Part shown: positions 1-5,588 of the stretch, piece after piece | How positions within the stretch are numbered: position 1 is the stretch's first letter | Layout: each line of letters begins with the position of its first letter | From: Phycisphaerales bacterium | GTDB lineage: Bacteria > Planctomycetota > Phycisphaerae > Phycisphaerales > SM1A02 | DNA: 5,588 nt | Direction: 5' to 3' | Assembly: GCA_007125255.1 (NCBI GenBank) | Contig: SLDM01000328.1 | Span: 1 to 5,588 of the forward strand | Translations under genes and position numbers: made by a program | The notes under the pieces: model-generated | Databases searched by the model: none | What the model was told of the DNA's origin: nothing | What the model saw: only the letters and a program-made list of their open reading frames with translations

Positions 1-261
1 GATCGGGTTCGCAGCCAGCCCGAAGCGATGGACGATGAAACCCGGCGTCAACTCGGGCACGTGATTGACGACCTTTCCTCCTGCCTCGGCGACATCATGC
101 AGCGCGATGAAGAGGATCAGAAGTCGATGGAGAAGATTCGCGATGAGTCACGCCAGGAGTTGAATTCACTCGGTCAGGCCCGGCAGGCCCGGCGGGCCTA
201 TCTCAAGCCGGGGATGTCGACCGGCCCGAATGATGCGCGGTTCTCCGACCGAAAAGGATGA
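1..261 (+). CDS. Partial small helical protein, FlgN/FliT-like flagellar export chaperone (3' end)
   Basis: The frame is open from the first base of the window to the TGA at 259-261, so this is probably the 3' end of a longer gene. An ATG at 28 exists but has no convincing Shine-Dalgarno sequence. The visible 86 residues are strongly charged and predicted helical (stretches around DDLSSCLGDIMQRDEEDQ and ESRQELNSLGQARQARRAY). They end in a short Gly/Pro-containing tail finishing ARFSDRKG. A helical bundle followed by a Tyr-Gly/Pro tail ending in D-R-K/R-G or -A is what I recall for FlgN-type chaperones, which deliver hook-associated proteins FlgK and FlgL to the export apparatus. The flagellar neighbourhood supports that reading. 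The assignment rests on resemblance and context only; an unrelated coiled-coil flagellar accessory protein is the main alternative. The gene is almost certainly co-transcribed with the kinase that begins 3 nt after its stop. Confidence 0.45.
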   Translation, partial: DRVRSQPEAMDDETRRQLGHVIDDLSSCLGDIMQRDEEDQKSMEKIRDESRQELNSLGQARQARRAYLKPGMSTGPNDARFSDRKG

Positions 262-264
262 GCG

Positions 265-1313
265 ATGAATTCCGTTCTGAAGACCATGACCGAGCAGGCC
301 GGTTCGCTGGATGTCGATGACCTGCGCGAGCTCATGGGCGCGGTCGCGGAGACGACCGAGCGACTGCAGCAGACGCACACTGCGCTCAAGGAGCAGGTCG
401 CGCAGCTGCAGAGGGAACTGGCCGAGGCCAATGCCAAGCTGCGGCGCTCGCGTTCTCTTGCCGCCCTGGGAGAGATGGCGGCCGGGATCGCCCATGAGAT
501 TCGTAATCCGCTCGGTTCCATTCAGTTGTACGTGCAGATGCTGCAGGAAGACCTCCACGATCGTCCGGAACAGGCAGAGCTGTGCCGCAAGGTCGATCGG
601 GCGGTGGTTGGTCTGGACGCCATCGTTCGCGATGTGCTTTCCTTCGCGCGGAAGACGACGATCCATCCGCGGGCCATCGAACCGAACGCTCTGGTCCAGC
701 AGGCGCTTGATGGGTGTGTCGCGCTCTTTCGCAGCGGGGCGGTGGAACTGGCCTGCACGTTCAGCGCCCGTGGCCCGTTGCGCGCCGATTCGGACCTGGT
801 GAGCCAGGCCCTCGCCAATGTCGTGCGGAATGCCGCCGAAGCACTCGCGGAGATGGGCGAAGGATCCGAGCCGTCGCGACGGGTGCACGTTCTGACGGAA
901 GAGCGCAGGATGCGGTGTCCCGGCGGTCAGTTCGATGAGCGGGTCGTGCTCGCGGTCGAGGACAACGGGCCGGGGATCCCGCCGGAAGTGGTGGAGCGCA
1001 TGTTCAACCCCTTCTTCACCACGCGGCAGACGGGAACCGGTCTCGGCCTGGCCATCGTGCACCGCATCGTGGATGCGCACGGCGGGCACATCAACGTCAG
1101 CAATCTTGAATCGGGTGGGGCGCGGATCGAAATCTGCCTGCCCCGCCAGCCGATCGACGTGCCGCGGGAATCCGGTGACGCCGACGACGAGCAGGCAACC
1201 GGTGAATCCGGCCCTTCCGGAAGCGCTCCGCCGGCCGTCGTGGTTTCGACCGTCTCGGCGCGGCACGATCGCTCTCTTCCCCCGCGAACCAACCCGACTA
1301 TGGAGTATGTACC

Positions 1314-1317
<4 letters not shown>
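265..1317 (+). CDS. Soluble sensor histidine kinase of the flagellar (FlrB/FleS/AtoS-like) type
   Basis: This is a 350-residue cytoplasmic two-component kinase. Residues about 28-68 form a heptad-like coiled coil rich in Gln, Glu, Leu and Ala. The HisKA dimerisation helix follows, with the H-box AAGIAHEIRNPLGS and phospho-acceptor His77. The HATPase domain shows the N-box (N185 to N189, NVVRNAAEA), the G1 box DNGPGIP (D233-P239), the F-box FNPFFTT (247-253) and the G2 box GTGLGLAIV (257-265). No transmembrane segment, signal peptide or PAS domain is visible, so it should sense a cytoplasmic cue through the N-terminal region or a partner. About 57 residues after the catalytic domain (294-350) are low-complexity, rich in Pro, Ser, Gly and Asp, and probably disordered. 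The start at 265 is supported by AAAGGA at 253-258 with a 6-nt spacer. The 3' end overlaps the regulator gene by GTGA, implying translational coupling, so that regulator is the expected phosphotransfer partner. Kinase identity is secure; the flagellar role is inferred from position. Confidence 0.93.
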
Positions 1318-2915
<1,598 letters not shown>

Positions 2916-2929
2916 CCTTCCCCCGACGC

Positions 2930-2952
2930 GGCCGCGCAATCCGTGCGCGGCC
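2930..2952 (+). terminator. GC-rich hairpin 14 nt after the regulator stop; putative terminator or regulator-binding inverted repeat
   Basis: GGCCGCGCA (2930-2938) and TGCGCGGCC (2944-2952) are perfect reverse complements around a 5-nt loop, a 9-bp stem of almost pure G-C pairs. It starts 14 nt after the stop codon of the response regulator, a normal place for the end of the first operon. There is no U tract after it, so it is not a canonical intrinsic terminator, although U-poor terminators are known in GC-rich genomes. Its centre is about 121 bp upstream of the predicted sigma-54 start, which is also a normal enhancer distance, so it could be a binding site for the dimeric regulator instead. 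Confidence 0.5.
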
Positions 2953-2961
2953 AAAGTTGCC

Positions 2962-2983
2962 CCCGCGCAGAAGCTGCGCCGGG
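2962..2983 (+). terminator. Second GC-rich hairpin, downstream of the first
   Basis: GCGCAG (2965-2970) pairs with CTGCGC (2974-2979) across an AAG loop. The stem can be extended by CCC (2962-2964) with GGG (2981-2983) if C2980 is bulged. It follows the first hairpin by 9 nt, and together they occupy most of the gap before the sigma-54 promoter. No T run follows. Back-to-back hairpins fit a bipartite transcription end or insulator between the regulatory operon and the flgB operon, but function is inferred only from structure and position. Confidence 0.4.
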
Positions 2984-3035
2984 CGGGGACGGCCGGGGGT
3001 AGTGCCGGAGCAGTACCGGGATGGCGTCGGGACCG

Positions 3036-3052
3036 TGGCATGCCGATTGCAT
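3036..3052 (+). promoter_or_regulatory. Sigma-54 (-24/-12) promoter for flgB-flgC-fliE-fliF
   Basis: TGGCAT at 3036-3041 and TTGCAT at 3047-3052 reproduce the established sigma-54 consensus TGGCAC-N5-TTGCW with one mismatch, a T in place of the C ending the first block. The invariant GG (3037-3038) and GC (3049-3050) are separated by exactly 10 bp, as required. Placing C3050 at -12 predicts transcription starting near 3062, which gives a 28-nt leader to the flgB ATG at 3090. The gene immediately upstream encodes a sigma-54 activator with an intact GAFTGA loop, so activator and promoter are neighbours. Confidence 0.88.
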
Positions 3053-3077
3053 GAACCCTCTTCAGGATGAGCGCGAT

Positions 3078-3081
3078 GGAG
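3078..3081 (+). promoter_or_regulatory. Shine-Dalgarno sequence that decides the flgB start
   Basis: GGAG at 3078-3081 lies 8 nt before ATG 3090, and a second purine-rich AGGA (3083-3086) is closer still. It lies inside the predicted sigma-54 transcript (starting near 3062). The alternative in-frame ATGs at 3021 and 3051 lie upstream of that start, so they would be absent from the mRNA. Confidence 0.7.
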
Positions 3082-3089
3082 CAGGATGC

Positions 3090-3524
3090 ATGATTGCAGG
3101 ACTTTCCAATGCGGGTGCCATTCCGGTTCTGGAGCGGACGATGCAGTTCGCCGGCCAGCGGCACGCCCTGATCGTCAACAACATTGCGAACTTCTCCACG
3201 CCGGAGTTTCGTCCCCTCGACGTCTCCGTTCCCGCCTTTCAGAAGCAGCTCAACGAGGCGATCGACGAGCGACGAACGCGACACGGCAATCGGGGCGGCG
3301 AGTTGCGCATGGACTCGACCTCCGAAGTGGAGGTCAACGCCCACGGCATCGAGCTGAAGCCCACCGCGTCCGGAGAGAACCTGCTCTTTCACGACCAGAA
3401 CGATCGCGATCTGGAACGCACCATGCAGCACATGGTGGAGAACTTTACGCTGTACCGTTCCGCGGCGCAATTTATGCGCCGGGAGTTCGAGACGCTCAAT
3501 ATGGCGATTCGGGAACGGCTCTGA
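3090..3524 (+). CDS. flgB: Flagellar basal-body proximal rod protein FlgB
   Basis: This 144-residue protein is a rod component that stacks on the MS-ring/FliE base and crosses the periplasm; it is exported by the flagellar type III apparatus rather than by a signal peptide. The N-terminal rod motif is clear: QRHALIVNNIANFSTPEF (residues about 23-40), matching the family pattern of N-I/L-A-N-x-x-T-P-x-Y/F. The C-terminal helix, NDRDLERTMQHMVENFTLYR (104-123) followed by a stretch ending ETLNMAIRERL, is the other conserved axial-protein half. The length is close to the usual 130-140 residues. The ATG at 3090 is chosen because longer in-frame starts at 3021 and 3051 fall before or inside the sigma-54 promoter and would add a poor leader; 3090 begins directly with a typical FlgB N-terminus. 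It is the first gene of the operon, 40 nt before flgC. Confidence 0.94.
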   Translation: MIAGLSNAGAIPVLERTMQFAGQRHALIVNNIANFSTPEFRPLDVSVPAFQKQLNEAIDERRTRHGNRGGELRMDSTSEVEVNAHGIELKPTASGENLLFHDQNDRDLERTMQHMVENFTLYRSAAQFMRREFETLNMAIRERL

Positions 3525-3564
3525 GCCCGCCCCTCACAAACTCGATGAACGAGAGTAACTGACC

Positions 3565-3969
3565 ATGCACGGCTCCCTCGACATTTCCACCTCCGGCCTG
3601 ATCGCCCAGCGAACGCGGCTGAACGTCGTCGCCGCCAACGTGGCGAACCAGAACACCATACTCAACGAGAACGGAGAGTATGAACCGTTTCGCCGACGGG
3701 TTGCTCGCCTCGGCGCGGGCGATCCGGCCACCGGGAGCGAACGCGGCGTGCATGTCATGGACATCGAGCTCGATGAAAGCCCGCCGCTCCTGAAGTACGA
3801 GCCCGGCTCTCCCTTTGCCGATGAGAACGGCTATGTCGGCTATCCCAACATCAATCCGGTGGTGGAGCAGATGAATGCCATGGAGGCCGCCCGGTCGTAC
3901 GAAGCAAACATTGCGGCGATCGAGGCCACCAAGTCGATGACCAGCATTGCCCTGCAACTGCTCGGATAA
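3565..3969 (+). CDS. flgC: Flagellar basal-body proximal rod protein FlgC
   Basis: This 134-residue protein is a rod subunit partnering FlgB, exported through the flagellar apparatus. It has the axial-protein signature at both ends. Near the N-terminus are SGLIAQRTRLNVVAANVAN (10-28) and QNT. Near the C-terminus, GYVGYPNINPVVEQMNAMEA (residues 89-108) is followed by ARSYEANIAAIEATKSM (109-125), a textbook FlgC end with the Y-x-x-P-N-I/V-N and R-x-Y-E-A-N elements. The length is normal for FlgC. The start ATG 3565 has a modest GAGAG at 3551-3555 with a 9-nt spacer. It lies 40 nt after flgB and 23 nt before fliE, so it is co-transcribed from the sigma-54 promoter. Confidence 0.97.
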   Translation: MHGSLDISTSGLIAQRTRLNVVAANVANQNTILNENGEYEPFRRRVARLGAGDPATGSERGVHVMDIELDESPPLLKYEPGSPFADENGYVGYPNINPVVEQMNAMEAARSYEANIAAIEATKSMTSIALQLLG

Positions 3970-3992
3970 GCCGGCCGGCGTGAGGACATGAC

Positions 3993-4301
3993 ATGACCGA
4001 CCCCCTGGGATTAATTGGAAAATCGTCGCCGCTTCAGAACCCGATGCAGAGTCCGTCCGCCCGGTCGGGTGAGGCGGGGGGGGCGGACTTCAAGCAGATG
4101 CTCAAGGAGCAGATCGCCGAGGTCAACAAGCTTCAGACCGATGCCCGGGAGGCGGTGGAGGACCTGCATTCCGGCCGGCGCAATGACCTGGAGAACGTGA
4201 TCCTGGCGACGGAGAAGGCCGACGTCGCCTTCAAGATGCTGCTGCAGGTGCGAAATAAAGTGATGGATGCCTACGAGGAAGTGAAGCAAATCAGAATCTG
4301 A
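3993..4301 (+). CDS. fliE: Flagellar hook-basal body complex protein FliE
   Basis: This 102-residue protein is the adaptor between the FliF MS-ring and the rod, and it is needed for the export gate to start secreting rod proteins. The C-terminal half is diagnostic: a Gly-containing turn then DLENVILATEKADVAFKMLL (65-84) and QVRNKVMDAYEEVKQIRI (85-102), matching the FliE family ending V-R-N-K-x-x-x-A-Y-x-E. The first 30 residues are a variable Ser/Pro/Gly region, as usual for this family, and include a G8 tract in the DNA. The length is typical. The start ATG 3993 is preceded by AGGA (3983-3986) with a 6-nt spacer. An overlapping ATG at 3988 runs into a stop after one further codon, so it is not used. 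Confidence 0.96.
   Translation: MTDPLGLIGKSSPLQNPMQSPSARSGEAGGADFKQMLKEQIAEVNKLQTDAREAVEDLHSGRRNDLENVILATEKADVAFKMLLQVRNKVMDAYEEVKQIRI
4076..4083 (+). repeat. G8 homopolymer inside fliE
   Basis: Eight consecutive G residues span the codons for Ala28-Gly29-Gly30-Ala31 of FliE. Loss of one G would shift translation into a frame that stops at TGA 4198-4200, removing the conserved C-terminal half. Runs of this length can be slippage-prone during replication and are also a common site of sequencing error. Confidence 0.8.
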
Positions 4302-4402
4302 GCCGATAACACCTGAGCCGTTGTGACAACGCCAGGAGGGCCGCGTCGCACGCCGTGGGCATTTTGCCCCGACACATCCTGATTTTCCCGCTTGCCAGGC
4401 AT

Positions 4403-4407
4403 GGAGG
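4403..4407 (+). promoter_or_regulatory. Shine-Dalgarno sequence that decides the fliF start
   Basis: GGAGG at 4403-4407 lies 8 nt upstream of ATG 4416, an ideal arrangement. An in-frame ATG at 4401 overlaps this site and has only AGG at 4397-4399, one base away, so 4416 is preferred. Confidence 0.7.
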
Positions 4408-4415
4408 CCGACGCA

Positions 4416-5588
4416 ATGCAGGCTCTGCAGAATTCACTGGAACAGATCTGGAAGCAGGTGCGTGAGCTGTCGCCCACGGCCAGGATGCTCATCGGTTCGA
4501 TGATGGTCATCCTCCTGCTCGCACTCTTTCTCGTCGCGCAGTACACCGGCGGGACTCGCATGGAGCCGCTCGGGTTGCAGGCCGGGCTGAACAGCGATGC
4601 CCGCGGCCGGGCGGTGGAGTACCTTCGAACCCAGAACATTCCCTTTCGTGATCGCAACGGCGAGATTCAAGTACCCGTCGATCAGAAGTACGCCATCCTG
4701 GCGCGACTGACGGACGAAGAGGTCATCACGCCGAACCAGATCAACTTTGATTCCCTGATCGAGCAGGACAGCCCGTTTCTCAGCCGCGCCCAGAACGAAC
4801 GCCGCTGGCTGAATGCCACGATGAATGTGCTGAGCCGAACGATCGCCAGCATGCAGGGGATCGAGTGGGCGCGGGTGGTGATCCATGAGCCTCAGAATCC
4901 GAGCGGCATCGGCCGGGCTCATCTGCCCGCGACCGCTTCGGTGACCGTTCGGGCCCGCAGCGGACTGCACCAGGACACGGTCGATGCCATCGGCGAGATG
5001 GTGGCCGGTGCTCACTCCGGTCTGGACGTCGAGAATGTGCGCATCATCGATGCGGTCGCCAACCGTGTTCACCGTGCCCGGCAGGGCGATCAGCTCTTCG
5101 CCGGAAACAACCTTGAGGTTCAGCTCACCAAGGAGCGCCACGTTCGTGAGAAGATCGCCGAAACGCTGGGCTACATTCCCGGCGTCAATGTTGCCGTCAG
5201 CGTCACGGTCGATACCCGACGCATTATCCGCCAGCAGCGCGACTTCGATGATCCGAAGCTCGGCGTGACCCGCGAGTCGAGACGGATGCTCAATTCGACC
5301 AACCAGGCCGGCGGCGGCGAGGCGGGTGTTCGGCCGAACACCGGGGCGAACATTCGCGGTTCCGGGGGCCGGAGCTCCACCCTCAGTGACGAACGCACCG
5401 ACGCCGCGATGATCCCCTTCGTCGGCAATTCCGATTCTCAGATCACCGAGAACCGCAGCCATCCGCTCCTGATCAACTCCACGATCGGCGTGCCGAAGTC
5501 CTACTTCGTGCGCGTTTATCAGGACCGTGTCGGCGATGAGACCGCACAGCCCGAACCGGAAGAGCTCGATGCGCTCGTCGCGGCGGAA
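4416..5588 (+). CDS. fliF: Flagellar MS-ring protein FliF (5' part, cut by the window edge)
   Basis: The frame stays open from ATG 4416 to the last base, giving 391 complete codons of a protein usually about 500-570 residues long. FliF forms the MS-ring in the inner membrane, the platform for rod, export gate and C-ring. A short cytoplasmic N-terminus precedes a transmembrane helix at about residues 24-43 (core MMVILLLALFLVAQY). The YscJ/FliF ring-building region follows: ERRWLNATMNVLSRTI and WARVVIHEP (about 127-159), then ATASVTVRARSG and DVENVRIIDAVANRV (204-218). The third ring-building domain begins near 222 (KERHVREKIAETLGYIPGVN, VAVSVTVD about 259-266). A Gly/Arg/Ser/Asn-rich segment (about 285-330) corresponds to the loop region before the final strand with Y-F-V-R-V-Y. 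Sequence is divergent from proteobacterial FliF but the architecture is intact. The 114-nt gap after fliE holds no gene or clear promoter. The C-terminal helix and FliG-binding tail lie outside the window. Confidence 0.94.
   Translation, partial: MQALQNSLEQIWKQVRELSPTARMLIGSMMVILLLALFLVAQYTGGTRMEPLGLQAGLNSDARGRAVEYLRTQNIPFRDRNGEIQVPVDQKYAILARLTDEEVITPNQINFDSLIEQDSPFLSRAQNERRWLNATMNVLSRTIASMQGIEWARVVIHEPQNPSGIGRAHLPATASVTVRARSGLHQDTVDAIGEMVAGAHSGLDVENVRIIDAVANRVHRARQGDQLFAGNNLEVQLTKERHVREKIAETLGYIPGVNVAVSVTVDTRRIIRQQRDFDDPKLGVTRESRRMLNSTNQAGGGEAGVRPNTGANIRGSGGRSSTLSDERTDAAMIPFVGNSDSQITENRSHPLLINSTIGVPKSYFVRVYQDRVGDETAQPEPEELDALVAAE

Noticed and set aside
166..1266. Long open frame on the minus strand opposite the kinase (366 codons)
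   Set aside because: It is the complement of a clearly recognised histidine kinase in GC-rich DNA. The translation is rich in Arg, His, Gly and Pro with no recognisable domain, as expected for a shadow frame.
3317..3481. Two 7-bp inverted repeats with 5-nt loops inside flgB (3317-3335 and 3463-3481)
   Set aside because: Both lie wholly in conserved coding sequence, and a couple of 7-bp stems are expected by chance in a window of this size and composition.
4319..4331. CGTTGT-G-ACAACG, a 6-1-6 palindrome in the fliE-fliF gap
   Set aside because: A one-base centre cannot form a hairpin, and arms of 6 bp are expected about once by chance in a window of this size. No promoter lies next to it to make it an operator.
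4357..4369. Small hairpin GGGCA-TTT-TGCCC in the fliE-fliF gap
   Set aside because: The 5-bp stem is weak and has no T run, so it is not a convincing terminator; fliF has no separate promoter and must be read through this point.
4302..4415. Possible second sigma-54 promoter upstream of fliF
   Set aside because: I checked GG/GC pairs such as those in TGGGCATTTTGC and AGGCATGGAGGCC. None has the required 10-bp spacing with a TTGC-like -12 block.
4434..5462. Minus-strand open frame of 342 codons opposite fliF
   Set aside because: It is the shadow of fliF; no domain or start signal supports it.

Overview
The window is a flagellar locus read entirely from the + strand of a GC-rich, Gram-negative-type bacterium. 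A sigma-54 regulatory pair sitting directly upstream of flgB-flgC-fliE-fliF, a divergent FliF, and the style of the proteins (for example a regulator helix-turn-helix ending RTLGLKLKKWKEA) suggest a planctomycete, perhaps a Phycisphaerae-like lineage. That placement is inference from recalled family style, not from a search.

Region 1 (1-2915) is a tightly packed regulatory operon. It starts with the 3' end of a small helical protein that looks like a FlgN/FliT-type flagellar export chaperone. A soluble histidine kinase without membrane segments or a PAS domain follows, and then a full-length NtrC-class response regulator (receiver, AAA+ with an intact GAFTGA loop, Fis-type helix-turn-helix). 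The chaperone-like gene and the kinase are in the same reading frame, separated by one stop codon and one further codon. The kinase and regulator overlap by 4 nt (GTGA).

Region 2 (2916-3089) is the only substantial regulatory gap. It holds two back-to-back GC-rich hairpins and then an almost perfect -24/-12 sigma-54 promoter (TGGCAT-N5-TTGCAT; GG and GC separated by exactly 10 bp). The predicted transcript starts about 28 nt upstream of flgB. This promoter shows that the biologically sensible flgB start is the ATG at 3090, not the in-frame ATGs at 3021 or 3051.

Region 3 (3090-5588) is the early basal-body operon: flgB and flgC (proximal rod), fliE (the MS-ring/rod adaptor) and fliF (the MS-ring, cut by the window edge after 391 codons). 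The simplest model is that the kinase senses an internal state such as assembly of the export apparatus or chaperone occupancy. It then phosphorylates the adjacent regulator, which activates sigma-54 RNA polymerase at the promoter between the two operons and switches on rod and MS-ring genes. This matches the known logic of FlrBC, FleSR, FlgSR and FlbD systems.

No tRNA, rRNA, CRISPR array, insertion sequence or other mobile element is visible. I found no convincing undescribed system. The points most worth a second look are the sigma-54 promoter and hairpin arrangement, the in-frame chaperone/kinase junction, and a G8 homopolymer inside fliE.
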